Source: Croceicoccus ponticola
Lineage (GTDB): Bacteria; Pseudomonadota; Alphaproteobacteria; Sphingomonadales; Sphingomonadaceae
Reading direction: 5' to 3'
Assembly: GCF_004004515.1 (NCBI RefSeq)
Contig: NZ_RXOL01000006.1
Location: forward strand, 1-64,000
DNA: 64,000 nt
The position numbers and the translations under genes were made by a program. The notes beneath the pieces were generated by a model, which saw only the letters and a program-made list of their open reading frames with translations, was not told the origin of the DNA and did no database searches. This document shows, piece after piece, positions 51,846 to 63,437 of the stretch (the stretch's first letter is position 1; each line of letters begins with the position of its first letter).

Positions 51846-52676
51846 ATGCGAACGCCTTTAACGCTGCGGAGATTGGCGGGCCTTGCGTTTGTCGCATCTT
51901 CGCTGTTCCTGGCCGGATGCCTGTTGTCTCCGGGGAAGTTCACGGCGGAGCTGACCCTTCGCAAGGGCGGCGAATTCGCTTTTTTCTATGACGGCGAAAT
52001 TGCTGCGCTGGGCTTGTCGCAGCTGGCCAGGATGGGTGCGAATGGCACTTTCGAACCGGAATGCTGGACCGACGAAGGGGAAACTCGCCCCTGTTCCGAA
52101 CGCGAGGTCGCCGAACAGCGCCCCGAGTGGGATGCCAACCAATCAGGGGGCAAGGCCGAGAAGGAACAGTTCCTGCGCATGATGGGCGGGCTCGACCCGG
52201 CCGATCCCGAAAGCGCGGCGAAGCTGGCGGATGCCCTGTCGAAACAGGCGGGCTTCGAACGTGTCGTGCACAAGGGCGACGGCGTTTACGACGTGCGCTT
52301 TGCCGCATCGGGCCGGCTGACCCACGCCTTCGTCTTTCCGCTGGTCGAGAAACTGCCCGCCGCGCCCCCCTTCGTCACCGTAAGCCCTCGCGCCGACGGC
52401 AGTGTCCGGGTCGAGGCGGCCGGTTTCGGCGGACAGGATTCGCTGTCGGATCCGGGTATGGCGATGATGATGGGGGCGGCGTCCAGGAACAAGGGCGGCA
52501 CCTTGCCGACACCGGTCCTGCCAGATGGCACCTTCACGATCCGCACCGATGGCCGGATTCTCGCCAACAACACCGACGAAGGGCCGGCGACAGGCGCGGG
52601 CGGCATGCAAACATTGCGTTGGGAGGTGACCCCGGCCAGCAAGACCGCGCCCATGGCTTTGGTCGAACTGAACTGA
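51846..52676 (+). CDS. Lipoprotein of unknown function
   Basis: This 276-residue protein has a lipoprotein signal, LAGLAFVASSLFLAGC, with the Cys at residue 25 followed by LLSPGKFTAE, so it would be acylated and anchored in an envelope membrane. It contains FAFFYDGEIAALGLSQLA and a Met-rich stretch. No family is recognised. Confidence 0.85.
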   Translation: MRTPLTLRRLAGLAFVASSLFLAGCLLSPGKFTAELTLRKGGEFAFFYDGEIAALGLSQLARMGANGTFEPECWTDEGETRPCSEREVAEQRPEWDANQSGGKAEKEQFLRMMGGLDPADPESAAKLADALSKQAGFERVVHKGDGVYDVRFAASGRLTHAFVFPLVEKLPAAPPFVTVSPRADGSVRVEAAGFGGQDSLSDPGMAMMMGAASRNKGGTLPTPVLPDGTFTIRTDGRILANNTDEGPATGAGGMQTLRWEVTPASKTAPMALVELN

Positions 52677-52707
52677 CGAGGCGCCGAAAAACGACAATTC
52701 GTAAAGA

Positions 52708-52744
52708 AAAAGCCGCGCGAAGGAATGTCCCTCGCGCGGCTTTT
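52708..52744. terminator. Bidirectional terminator between the lipoprotein gene and hup
   Basis: AAAAGCCGCGCGA (52708-52720) pairs with TCGCGCGGCTTTT (52732-52744) across an 11-base loop. The symmetrical A and T runs let it act for the lipoprotein gene on the plus strand and for hup on the minus strand. Confidence 0.9.
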
Positions 52745-52775
52745 CGTGCGCCCCCTTCCGGGGTTGCGACGCATC

Positions 52776-53048
52776 TTAGTTGACGGCGTCCTTCAGGCCC
52801 TTGCCGGCCTTGAACTTCGGCTGGGTCGACGCCTTGATGGTCATTGGTTCGCCAGTGCGCGGATTGCGACCGGTCGATGCCTTGCGCTTCGCCACCGAGA
52901 ACGTACCGAAGCCGACGAGGCGAACTTCGTCACCCTTCGCCAGTGCTGCGGTAACGGCTTCGAAAACGCCTTCGACAGCCTTGGTCGCGTCGTTGCGCGA
53001 CAGTCCGCTGCTGTCAGCCACGGTTCCGATCAGCTCGTTCTTGTTCAT
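52776..53048 (-). CDS. hup: DNA-binding protein HU
   Basis: This 90-residue protein starts MNKNELIGTVADSSGLSRND and contains VRLVGFGTFSVAKRKASTGR and NPRTGEPM, the bacterial histone-like signature with the DNA-binding beta arm. It bends and packages DNA. The start ATG at 53048 matches the family length. The 292 bases between it and lon contain no gene. Confidence 0.97.
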   Translation of the reverse strand: MNKNELIGTVADSSGLSRNDATKAVEGVFEAVTAALAKGDEVRLVGFGTFSVAKRKASTGRNPRTGEPMTIKASTQPKFKAGKGLKDAVN

Positions 53049-53340
53049 GAGTCTAGAATCCCCCTTGGTTGGTCTTTGTTTCAAAAATTCCGGGATACGA
53101 AGCCGGGAAAGAATCCCGGTTCGCGATCGCGCTTGGCGAGTGCGCGGAATGGAGCCGTTTTTGCCGTTTCTGTCAAAGGCAAATTTGTCCCAAAATGGTT
53201 GTATTCCGCCGTTTTTGAGACAAAACGTGGGTCAGACGCAGTGATGCGCGGCCCCATCGGAACCGCGCATCAAATATGCCGCAATGCAGCATGCTTTTTG
53301 TTTCAGCAGAAACCTGCTGCATGTAACGATTCGCCCTCGC

Positions 53341-55770
<2,430 letters not shown>

Positions 55771-55873
55771 CCATCATAGGATGACTTGCGCAGCGCGGGT
55801 TTTGCCCCGTTGCGCCATCGGTCCCGATATGGGGCGTTTTGGCGCTACGACAAGCAATGTGCCATGTCCGTGG

Positions 55874-56218
55874 TCAGAGGCCCAGCTTGGATAGATCGAA
55901 ACCGGGGGGAAGTCCGGCGCTCTGCTGCACGCGGGCCATTTCCTCGCCCGCTTTCTGGTCGGCGCGGCCGCGCGCATCGTTGAACGCGGCGGTGATCAGA
56001 TCCTCTAGCATCTGCTTTTCGGCAGGCACCATCAGGCTGTCGTCGATCGCCACGCCAAGGATACGGCCCTTGGCGGTGCAGCGGATTTTTACCATCCCGC
56101 CGCCCGACTGCCCCTCGACCTCGATAGCGTCGAGCGTCGCTTGTGCCTCGTTCATCTGCTTCTGGATCGTTTCGGCCGCAGCCTGGGCAGCCTGGATCAT
56201 TTCTTCCATCGACTTCAT
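55874..56218 (-). CDS. ybaB: YbaB/EbfC-family nucleoid-associated protein
   Basis: This 114-residue protein starts MKSMEEMIQAAQAAAETIQK and contains VEGQSGGGMVKIRCTAKGRI and AFNDARGRADQKAGEEMARV, the YbaB family pattern. It is a small dimeric DNA-binding protein. It follows dnaX by 27 bases, the usual dnaX-ybaB-recR context, but recR is not adjacent here. Confidence 0.94.
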   Translation of the reverse strand: MKSMEEMIQAAQAAAETIQKQMNEAQATLDAIEVEGQSGGGMVKIRCTAKGRILGVAIDDSLMVPAEKQMLEDLITAAFNDARGRADQKAGEEMARVQQSAGLPPGFDLSKLGL

Positions 56219-56245
56219 CGTTCGTGTCCTTGTCGTGGGGACCTT

Positions 56246-58111
56246 TCAGGCCCTTCGGATATCCTTTTCGCCGCCGTGTTCCAGCAGCCTGGCATCGGGA
56301 AAGGCATCCATCGCGGCTTTCACCATTGGCGAATTGCGCACGATATCTGCCTCCGCCTCGGCCTCTGCCTTGCGGCGTTCGGCGATGGTCGGCGTGCCGT
56401 CTTGGTCCGCGCCGCCGCGTTCGATCTGCCAACGTTCACCCGTCGCGCGATAGAGCGCATCACGCAGTTCGGGGCCGACGTCTTCCTTGTAACCGGGGGC
56501 GAGTTGGTATCGCAGGTGCCCCGGCGCAAGGTCGATCACGCGAATCCAGTCGGACATGACCTGACCGACGCGCAACTGCCCCGCCGCCTCGACCTGCGCG
56601 ATCAATGTTTCCCAGCTCGGCGGCGGTCCTGCATGTGCGTGGCCAGCAATCGCGTCAGAGCGAGCAGGCGAGGCACCTTGCGATGCGGCGGCGTCCGGTC
56701 CCGACTGTCCAGCAATCGGCTGCCCTGCCAATTCAGGACGCGCGGCGATTTCGTCCAGCTTGCGGACCAACGCGCCCGGATCGGGCATGTCGGCTGCATG
56801 CATCACGCGCAACAGCGCCATCTGCGCCGCGACGATGGGTTCGGGGGCGGTGCGGACTTCGTCATGCCCCTTCAGCAAAAGCTGCCAAAGCCGATGCACT
56901 TGCGCCGCGCCAAGCTTTGCCGCCCAATCCGCGATGGCTTCCCGCTCTTCCGCGCTGGGGCCTTGCGCCTCGCCCTTGCCCAACTGGCAAAGCGCGATGC
57001 GGTGAACAAGTTCCATCTGCCCGCGCATCAATGCGATCGGTTCGACACCCAGCGCATATTGGCGATCCACCACGTCGAGCAATTCGGAGCCGTTACCTGC
57101 CAGCAGCGCGGCCAACAGCTTGCGCTGCACGCCCTTGTCGGCAAGGCCCAGCATGTCGCGCACCTGTTCGGCGGTGACGTGCGTGCCCTCGCCCTCGCTC
57201 GCCATGTCGGCATGGGCGATGGCCTGATCCAGTATCGACTGCCCGTCGCGCGCGGACCCTTCTGCCGCCGACGCTATGATGGCGAGAGCCTCGGGGTCGG
57301 CTTCGACACCTTCGTTGCGGCAGATCATCGAGAAGTTTTCGACCAGCATCGGCGCGGTAATCCGGCGCAGGTCGAAACGCTGGCAGCGGGACAGCACCGT
57401 CACCGGCAGCTTGTCCACCTCTGTCGTCGCGAACAGGAATTTCACGTGCGCGGGCGGTTCCTCTAGCGTCTTGAGCAGCGCGTTGAACGCGTTGCGCGAC
57501 AGCATGTGGACTTCGTCGATGATGTAGATTTTATAGCGCGCCGAAACGGCGGCATAGCGGACCGCCTCGATGATCTCGCGGACGTCGTCGACACCGGTAT
57601 GGCTCGCCGCGTCCATTTCGATCACGTCGATGTGACGCCCTTCGGCAATGGCCCGGCACGGTTCGCAAACCCCGCACGGGTCGATCGTCGGGCCGCCGGT
57701 TCCGTCAGGGCCGATGCAATTGAGCGCCTTGGCAATAAGGCGCGCCGTGCTCGTCTTTCCCACCCCGCGCACGCCGGTCATCAGGAAGGCATGGGCAAGG
57801 CGATCGCGCCGGATGGCGTTGGCCAGCGTCTGAACCATCGCGTCCTGCCCGATCAATTCGCCGAACGTCTGGGGACGATATTTGCGCGCCAGCACGCGAT
57901 AGGGCTGCGTCGTCGCAGGTGCCTTGACGGGCGCTTTTACAACGGGCGCAAGCTCAGAAGGCGGGGCTTCAGGCGCAGCAACGGTAGGCGCGATCGGATC
58001 GCCGAACAGCGCGCTCTGGCCAGCCGCCTCAAGTTCCGCCGCGCTGGGCTTCGCTTGTTCGCCGTCAGGCTCTTGGGAACCGAAAATGTCGGGTGAATCG
58101 GACATGGCCAT
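56246..58111 (-). CDS. dnaX: DNA polymerase III subunits gamma and tau
   Basis: This 621-residue protein has AAA+ Walker A GVRGVGKTSTARLIAKALNC, zinc-binding Cys in DPCGVCEPC, IDEVHMLSRNAFNALLKTLE (Walker B), and an extended C-terminal part that binds the polymerase core. It is the clamp-loader ATPase. Starts at 58111 or two codons later are both possible. The N-terminal extension (about 90 residues before RVLARKYRP) is typical of Alphaproteobacteria. Confidence 0.96.
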   Translation of the reverse strand: MAMSDSPDIFGSQEPDGEQAKPSAAELEAAGQSALFGDPIAPTVAAPEAPPSELAPVVKAPVKAPATTQPYRVLARKYRPQTFGELIGQDAMVQTLANAIRRDRLAHAFLMTGVRGVGKTSTARLIAKALNCIGPDGTGGPTIDPCGVCEPCRAIAEGRHIDVIEMDAASHTGVDDVREIIEAVRYAAVSARYKIYIIDEVHMLSRNAFNALLKTLEEPPAHVKFLFATTEVDKLPVTVLSRCQRFDLRRITAPMLVENFSMICRNEGVEADPEALAIIASAAEGSARDGQSILDQAIAHADMASEGEGTHVTAEQVRDMLGLADKGVQRKLLAALLAGNGSELLDVVDRQYALGVEPIALMRGQMELVHRIALCQLGKGEAQGPSAEEREAIADWAAKLGAAQVHRLWQLLLKGHDEVRTAPEPIVAAQMALLRVMHAADMPDPGALVRKLDEIAARPELAGQPIAGQSGPDAAASQGASPARSDAIAGHAHAGPPPSWETLIAQVEAAGQLRVGQVMSDWIRVIDLAPGHLRYQLAPGYKEDVGPELRDALYRATGERWQIERGGADQDGTPTIAERRKAEAEAEADIVRNSPMVKAAMDAFPDARLLEHGGEKDIRRA

Positions 58112-58275
58112 GTAATCTAGGGACGGCGGCCGCGTCTGTCGAACTGCGGCGCGATTGAATCCGCCGAAAGTTGTGAAATCACCAGCGCCGGCGCGGGCGC
58201 TCGACAGCAGCGCGATCGGACGGTGATCGCGGCGGTGCGCCGCACAGCCGCAACTTGCGGAAGGAAAATGAAAAA

Positions 58276-58361
58276 GGAGCCGGGCGACCCGCTGCCATCC
58301 GTTGTGGCTGCTTCCTTCCGGACCTGACCAGGTTGGCGGACGCGAACGTCCACCCGACTCC
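58276..58361 (-). ncRNA. ffs: Signal recognition particle RNA (4.5S-like, small type)
   Basis: On the minus strand the conserved SRP RNA domain IV core reads TGGTCAGGTCCGGAAGGAAG then CAGCCA. The ends GGAGTCGGG and CCCGGCTCC are complementary and close the hairpin. It binds Ffh and targets membrane proteins. It lies in the 413-base space between dnaX and the repeat-protein gene. The exact ends are estimated from pairing. Confidence 0.93.
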
Positions 58362-58524
58362 CGATGCGCGATATGGCGATCTTGGCCGCCCTTGGCAAGT
58401 CCGCGCTTTCGACCACGTAGAGTCCCGGTACGAGACGGTTCATTACCGGATATGGTTACCGGGTTTTGCCCGGATTTCCGCCGATGTTAGGGATACGAAT
58501 GAGGTTTCGAAAGTTAATCGCTTT

Positions 58525-59022
58525 ATGAAAAATCGCGTTCTCATAGCTCCGCTGCTCGCCTTTGCGATGATGACGACCCCTGCGATGACGGCTCATGCCG
58601 AATCATGGGACGGCGTTAACTTTGGGGACGATGCCGGTGATTTTGCCAATGACGGCGAATGCGACGATCTGCGTTTTACCGGCGAAGGCATGACCGAAAC
58701 ACCGTTGCTGCCAGACGATATCTTTCGCGACGCCAGCGACTGCCACACCGCCTATCTCAGCGGGACGGTGACGCTGGCGCCGATGTTCATCCGGCTTTCG
58801 GGCGAAGCGGAAATCGTGTGGGGCGACGATAGCGGCGATTTTGCCCGTGACGGCGAATGCGACGATCTTCGGTTCGAAGGTCCGGGACTGACCGAAACAC
58901 CCTTATTGACCGACGATATCGGCCACGACGCAACCGATTGCCGCATGGCCTACAAAAAGGGCGAAATCAGCTGGCGAATGGGCGCGATCGCGCCGTTGCT
59001 GACGGCTGCCAACTACGCCTGA
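58525..59022 (+). CDS. Exported protein with two copies of a DDxxDFxxDGECDD repeat
   Basis: This 165-residue protein has a signal peptide (VLIAPLLAFAMMTTPAMTAHA). The mature part repeats the unit GDDxGDFAxDGECDDLRFxG and ETPLLxDDIxxDAxDC. The first copy is at about residues 34-75 and the second at about 96-140. Each contains two Cys residues and many acidic residues that could bind calcium, which is inference. The start ATG at 58525 is preferred; an upstream frame would run through the SRP RNA region. Confidence 0.82.
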   Translation: MKNRVLIAPLLAFAMMTTPAMTAHAESWDGVNFGDDAGDFANDGECDDLRFTGEGMTETPLLPDDIFRDASDCHTAYLSGTVTLAPMFIRLSGEAEIVWGDDSGDFARDGECDDLRFEGPGLTETPLLTDDIGHDATDCRMAYKKGEISWRMGAIAPLLTAANYA

Positions 59023-59034
59023 GTTAAGTCGTTA

Positions 59035-59313
59035 TCAGCGAAAATTGTCGGCGTAGGCCTGCAGCTTGAGGCGGCGTGCCGGGGTTGGCACGACATGAAC
59101 GTCGATTCCGTACTTGTCGGCATAAGCCTTGGCAGCATCGCAATCGGGGAAGCTGAGTTGCACCTGCTGCTGCGTGTCGCCCGATCCGGCCCAACCCATC
59201 AGGGGGTCCGGCTTCTTGGCTTCGGCAGGCACGAAATCCAGCACCCAGTCATCCGTGCGCGCACGGCCTGATTGCATCGCGTTCTTAGGACGTTGGTAGA
59301 TACTGGCTGGCAT
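59035..59313 (-). CDS. NADH-ubiquinone oxidoreductase accessory subunit, NDUFS4-like
   Basis: This 92-residue protein reads ASIYQRPKNAMQSGRARTDD, WVLDFVPAEAKKPDPLMGWA, GSGDTQQQVQLSFPDCDAAK, matching the ETC complex I subunit conserved region (NDUFS4/18 kDa). It stabilises complex I in Alphaproteobacteria and mitochondria. It is encoded alone, away from the nuo operon. Confidence 0.92.
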   Translation of the reverse strand: MPASIYQRPKNAMQSGRARTDDWVLDFVPAEAKKPDPLMGWAGSGDTQQQVQLSFPDCDAAKAYADKYGIDVHVVPTPARRLKLQAYADNFR

Positions 59314-59459
59314 TACATTTGGTCCCTCAGGCGCCGGGCGGCCCCATCCGGGCCTTGGCTATGCGCCAATAAGGCGCGGCGGCCGTTTGGCCTTGCGGCC
59401 CGGCGTTCGCCGAACCGTTATGCGAATTGTACGCCATGCTCAAGTGATCTCGACCGTGG

Positions 59460-61904
59460 TCAGCCACCCTTTGCAAGGGCGTTCTTGGTCTTCAGGCTCG
59501 GCTTTTCTTCCCATGGGCGTTCGGGCCAGCGGTGGCGGGGGTAGCGGCCCTTCATATCCTTGGCCACATCAGCCCAGCTTCCGCGCCAGAAACCGGGCAG
59601 GTCGCGGGTCGCCTGGATCGGCCTTCCCGCCGGGCTGGTGAGATTGAGCAGCATCGGCGTCGTGCCGATCATCGGATGACTGTCCAGCCCGAACAGCGCC
59701 TGTACCCGCACTTCTACCACGGGGGCGTTTTCCCCGGCATAGTCGATGGCGTGGCGAGTGCCCGCAGGGCTGGTGAATTCCCGCGGGGCCAGCCGGTCCA
59801 GCCTTTGCCGCGCATCCCAATCGATCCGCGCCAGCACCGCGTCGATCACCGCGCCCCTTGGCAGGTCGAGATCGCGCCAGCCATGCAACAGCGGCAAAAG
59901 CCAATCCTCTGCCGCAGCTGCCAGCGCATCACGGTGCAGTTCCGCGATACCTGCATGGGCCGCCCGCGCCAGCAGTGACGCAGGAACGATAGTATCGAGC
60001 CGCTCGCGCGCCTTTCCCAGCAACAGCGAGGCCACGGCGTCGGCATCGGGTTTGGGGTCCGGGCCGCTGGCCAGCGTAATTGCGCCCAGCTTTCTTTGCA
60101 GCCGCGCTTCCGCCCGCCCGTCTGCCGCGTTCCACGAAACGACCGAACGCCGCTCGATCCGATCGGCAAAAATCGCCTCCACATCGGATGCATCAAGCGC
60201 GGCGGCGGCGGTGATCCGCGCGCCCTTTGCCAGTCCCTGCGCATCGCCGATGGCCAGCCACTCCGCCCGCGCCAGAGACGATGCGGGATCGAGCACGAAG
60301 CCACGGCCCGAAACCGAAATCCAGTTTTCCCCGCTCGCGTCCCGCCGCCGGGCGACGTTGCCGGGCATGGCTAGTGCAAGGAACGTCGCCGGGTTTGCGC
60401 CGGACGCAACGGGCTGGTCGATCAGTTTCGCTGCACGCGTGGCCCATCCGTCCGCCAGTCGCCGCGCGGCATTAGCACGCCCGCCGCGATCGACGGCAAA
60501 CTGCGACAGGCGATGGAGCAAGTCCTCCCCCCGTCCGCCAAGCCCGCGTTCCTGCAACAGCAAAGCCACACGTGCGGCTTCGCGTCCCTGCCCCGCTTCT
60601 GCACCGAACAGGACCATCGCGGCGTGAACCGGGTCCATCGGCAGCGCTGACAACTTCTCGCCGAACGCTGAAATCCGCCCTTCGTCATCGAGCGCGCCCA
60701 TCGCCAGCAACCATTCCCGCGCGCCGGACAGCGCGGATGCGGGCGGCGGATCGAGCCATGGCAGCCGCGTCGGGTCAGCCTCTCCCCATCGCGCTAGCGC
60801 GAGCGTCAGCGGCGCGAGATCGGCGGTCACGATTTCCGGCGGATCGAATTCGGGACGTCCGGCGTGCCCCGCCTCTTCCCACAAGCGGTAGGCGACGCCC
60901 GGCCCCTGCCGCGCCGCGCGGCCCGCGCGTTGGGCAGCAGCGGCGCGGCTGGCGCGGCGGGTGACGAGATGGCTGGTGCCCGCCGCGATGTCGAATTCGG
61001 CACTGCGCGCGACGCCCGAATCGACCACGACCGAAACCCCGTCCAGCGTCAGCGACGTTTCCGCGATCGACGTGGCCAGCACGATGCGCCGCCGCCCTTC
61101 CGGATCGCGCCGGATGGCAAGCCGCTGAGCCGCTGGCTCGACCTGTCCGTGAAGCGGCAGGATCGGCGTGCCCGGAAGCCGCTGCTCCAGCCGTTCGCGC
61201 ACCCGTTCGATCTCGCCCACGCCGGGCAGGAAGGCGAGCACGTCGCCAGTTTCCCCATGCCACGCGGTCAGCACCGCGCTTGCGACCTGTTCGTCGATCC
61301 GTCTTTCAGCCTTTGCGCCCAGCCATTCGATGCGCAGCGGCCAGGCCTTGCCCTCGCTTTCGATAGCGGGCGTCCCCTCTCCCAAAAGGCGTGCGAAGCG
61401 TGCGCCGTCGATCGTGGCGCTCATCACCAGCAAGCGCAGGTCTTCGCGCAGGACCGACCGGCTTTCGATGGCAAGCGCGAGGCCGAGATCGGAATCGAGG
61501 TGCCGTTCGTGCGCTTCGTCGAACAGGACCGCCGATACGCCGGGCAATTCGGGATCGGCGACGATGCGGTTCACGAAAATCGCCTCTGTCATCACGACGA
61601 TGCGCGTGTTTTTGCCGATGCGACTGTCCATGCGGGTGCTGTAACCCACTGTCTCGCCCGCCTTTTCGCCCAGCATTTCCGCCATACGTTCGGCAGCGGC
61701 GCGGGCCGCCACGCGGCGGGGGCTGAGCAAAAGGATCTGCCCGTCGCACCACGGTTCCGCCAACAGCGCGGGCGCGACAGCGGTGGTCTTGCCCGCGCCG
61801 GGTGGCGCCACAAGAACTGCTCCACAATGCTCTCGCAACGCGACAAGAACGTCGGGTATGACCGTTTCGACGGGAAGGCGCGTTGGGATCGACACTTTAC
61901 GCAA
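59460..61904 (-). CDS. hrpB: ATP-dependent RNA helicase HrpB
   Basis: This 814-residue DEAH-box helicase has APPGAGKTTAVAPALL (motif I), DEAHERHLDSDLGLAL (motif II), SATID (motif III), a C-terminal helicase half with LATSIAETSLTLDGV, and the HrpB-specific C-terminus (TRHAIDYAGENAPVVEVRVQ, then ALFGLDSHP and PIQATRDLPGFWRGSWADV). It is a putative RNA helicase of unclear cellular role. It converges with the chromosomal start of the polyprenyl synthase gene on the same strand. Confidence 0.96.
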   Translation of the reverse strand: MRKVSIPTRLPVETVIPDVLVALREHCGAVLVAPPGAGKTTAVAPALLAEPWCDGQILLLSPRRVAARAAAERMAEMLGEKAGETVGYSTRMDSRIGKNTRIVVMTEAIFVNRIVADPELPGVSAVLFDEAHERHLDSDLGLALAIESRSVLREDLRLLVMSATIDGARFARLLGEGTPAIESEGKAWPLRIEWLGAKAERRIDEQVASAVLTAWHGETGDVLAFLPGVGEIERVRERLEQRLPGTPILPLHGQVEPAAQRLAIRRDPEGRRRIVLATSIAETSLTLDGVSVVVDSGVARSAEFDIAAGTSHLVTRRASRAAAAQRAGRAARQGPGVAYRLWEEAGHAGRPEFDPPEIVTADLAPLTLALARWGEADPTRLPWLDPPPASALSGAREWLLAMGALDDEGRISAFGEKLSALPMDPVHAAMVLFGAEAGQGREAARVALLLQERGLGGRGEDLLHRLSQFAVDRGGRANAARRLADGWATRAAKLIDQPVASGANPATFLALAMPGNVARRRDASGENWISVSGRGFVLDPASSLARAEWLAIGDAQGLAKGARITAAAALDASDVEAIFADRIERRSVVSWNAADGRAEARLQRKLGAITLASGPDPKPDADAVASLLLGKARERLDTIVPASLLARAAHAGIAELHRDALAAAAEDWLLPLLHGWRDLDLPRGAVIDAVLARIDWDARQRLDRLAPREFTSPAGTRHAIDYAGENAPVVEVRVQALFGLDSHPMIGTTPMLLNLTSPAGRPIQATRDLPGFWRGSWADVAKDMKGRYPRHRWPERPWEEKPSLKTKNALAKGG

Positions 61905-61928
61905 CCGAACCGGAATGCCGCACGGGAA

Positions 61929-62939
61929 TCAGAAGCGGCGCGAAACCGCGAACTGCGCCGCTTCGATCATCGCGGCGCGCGCTTCGTTGGCCGGGAAACC
62001 CGAAATCGCGTCGATGGCGCGGTTGGCGAAGTGCCTTGCCCGCTCTCGCGTGTCGGCCACCGTGCCGTGCTTTGCGATGAGCGCGGTGGCGTGGGCGAGA
62101 TCGTCGTCCGAACTGCGCTTGCCGCGCATCGCATCCTGCCAGAACTGGCGTTCCTCGGCATCGCCGCGCGCATAGGCGAGGATCACGGGCAGCGTCATCT
62201 TGCCTTCGCGGAAGTCGTCGCCCTTGTCCTTGCCGCTTTCGCCGACGTCGGAATCGTAATCGATCGCATCGTCGACCAGCTGGAACGCGATGCCGAGGTT
62301 CCGGCCGTAATCGTCGAGCTTCTGTTCGATGCCGGGATCGCGTTCGGCCACCACGGCGGCGATACGACACGCGGCGGCGAACAGCGCGGCGGTCTTGGCC
62401 CCGATGATCGACAGGTACTGTTCCTCGCCCGTTTCGACCCGGCGCTGGGCGGTCAGCTGATCGACTTCGCCCTCTGCGATGATCGCGCTGGCGCCCGAAA
62501 GGATCTTCAGCACCTTCAGGCTGCCGTCTTCGACCATCAGTTCAAAGCTGCGGCTGAACAGGAAATCGCCGACCAGCACGGCTGCCGGATTGCCGAAGAT
62601 CATGTTCGCGGCCTGTTTGCCGCGGCGCATGTCGGACCCGTCGACGACATCGTCGTGCAACAGAGTCGCGGTGTGGATGAATTCGACAGAGGCAGCCAGC
62701 TTATGATGCCGGTTGCCTTCGTATTCCAGCAGGGCCGCGCTCGCCAATGTCAGCATCGGGCGCATCCGTTTGCCACCGCCTGCGATCAGGTGGCCGGCAA
62801 GCGCGGGAATCAGTGGAATCTTGGACTGCATGCGGTCCAGAATGATCTGGTTCACGCAATTCATCCCGTCCGCGGTCAAGGCCAGCACGGGGGCGAGCGA
62901 AGGCTCGTTTCGGGGCATCTGATGCACGGTAGCGTTCAC
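61929..62939 (-). CDS. ispB: Polyprenyl (octaprenyl/decaprenyl-type) diphosphate synthase
   Basis: This 336-residue trans-prenyltransferase has GGKRMRPML, the first Asp-rich motif DDVVDGSDMRRG, the second FQLVDDAIDYDSD, and FREGKMTLPVIL. It makes the side chain of ubiquinone. Chain length (C40 or C50) is not readable. The start is taken at a GTG (62939), as the upstream residues are not family-like. Confidence 0.92.
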   Translation of the reverse strand: MNATVHQMPRNEPSLAPVLALTADGMNCVNQIILDRMQSKIPLIPALAGHLIAGGGKRMRPMLTLASAALLEYEGNRHHKLAASVEFIHTATLLHDDVVDGSDMRRGKQAANMIFGNPAAVLVGDFLFSRSFELMVEDGSLKVLKILSGASAIIAEGEVDQLTAQRRVETGEEQYLSIIGAKTAALFAAACRIAAVVAERDPGIEQKLDDYGRNLGIAFQLVDDAIDYDSDVGESGKDKGDDFREGKMTLPVILAYARGDAEERQFWQDAMRGKRSSDDDLAHATALIAKHGTVADTRERARHFANRAIDAISGFPANEARAAMIEAAQFAVSRRF

Positions 62940-63084
62940 GCGGGCCCGTTTGGGCGTTGGCGCGTGCCAAGGCAAGTCGTTTTCCCGCCAGTCAGCGAAT
63001 TGGCGCGCGCCTGCTCAAGTAAGGCAAGTTCTTTGACATTAGGCTTTGCGCGTTGCGATGCGGCTTTGCTAGGAGCCTTGAACA

Positions 63085-63396
63085 ATGGATGGTTCGAACA
63101 ACAAAATGGGCAATGCGCCGGATGCGGTGCTGGCAGGTTTCCGCAAGAGCATCGACAACATCGATGCGGCGCTGGTTCATATGCTGGCCGAACGGTTTCG
63201 CATTACGAAAGCGGTGGGCGAATACAAGGCGACGACCGCCCTGCCCCCTGCCGATCCGGCGCGCGAATCGGATCAGATCGCGCGGTTGCGCAAGCTGGCT
63301 TCCGAAGCCGATCTCGACCCCGAATTTTCGGAAAAGTTCCTGCGGTTCATCATCGATGAGGTGATCCGCCACCACGAACAGGCGCGCGACCGCTGA
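63085..63396 (+). CDS. Chorismate mutase (AroQ-type)
   Basis: This 103-residue helical protein contains FRKSIDNIDAALVHMLAERF, RITKAVGEYKATTALPPADP and ARESDQIARLRKLASEADLD, followed by FSEKFLRFIIDEVIRHHE. Arg, Lys and Glu positions match AroQ chorismate mutases, which convert chorismate to prephenate for Phe and Tyr synthesis. It is a single-domain enzyme divergent from the polyprenyl synthase gene. Confidence 0.9.
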   Translation: MDGSNNKMGNAPDAVLAGFRKSIDNIDAALVHMLAERFRITKAVGEYKATTALPPADPARESDQIARLRKLASEADLDPEFSEKFLRFIIDEVIRHHEQARDR

Positions 63397-63437
63397 TCGC
63401 CCGATAACGCTTGCCGGTTCCCGTTCGTAAAAGCAGT

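Noticed and set aside
58255-58524. An N-terminal extension of the exported repeat protein
   Set aside because: It would cover the SRP RNA gene and hide the signal peptide; the ATG at 58525 directly precedes a normal signal.
59314-59459. A possible RNA gene in the GC-rich gap between the complex I subunit and hrpB
   Set aside because: Short GC inverted repeats are present, but no tRNA or known RNA core can be read.
60864-63359. A plus-strand frame of about 830 codons opposite hrpB and the polyprenyl synthase
   Set aside because: Antisense shadow of two well-supported genes; it also runs into the chorismate mutase region.
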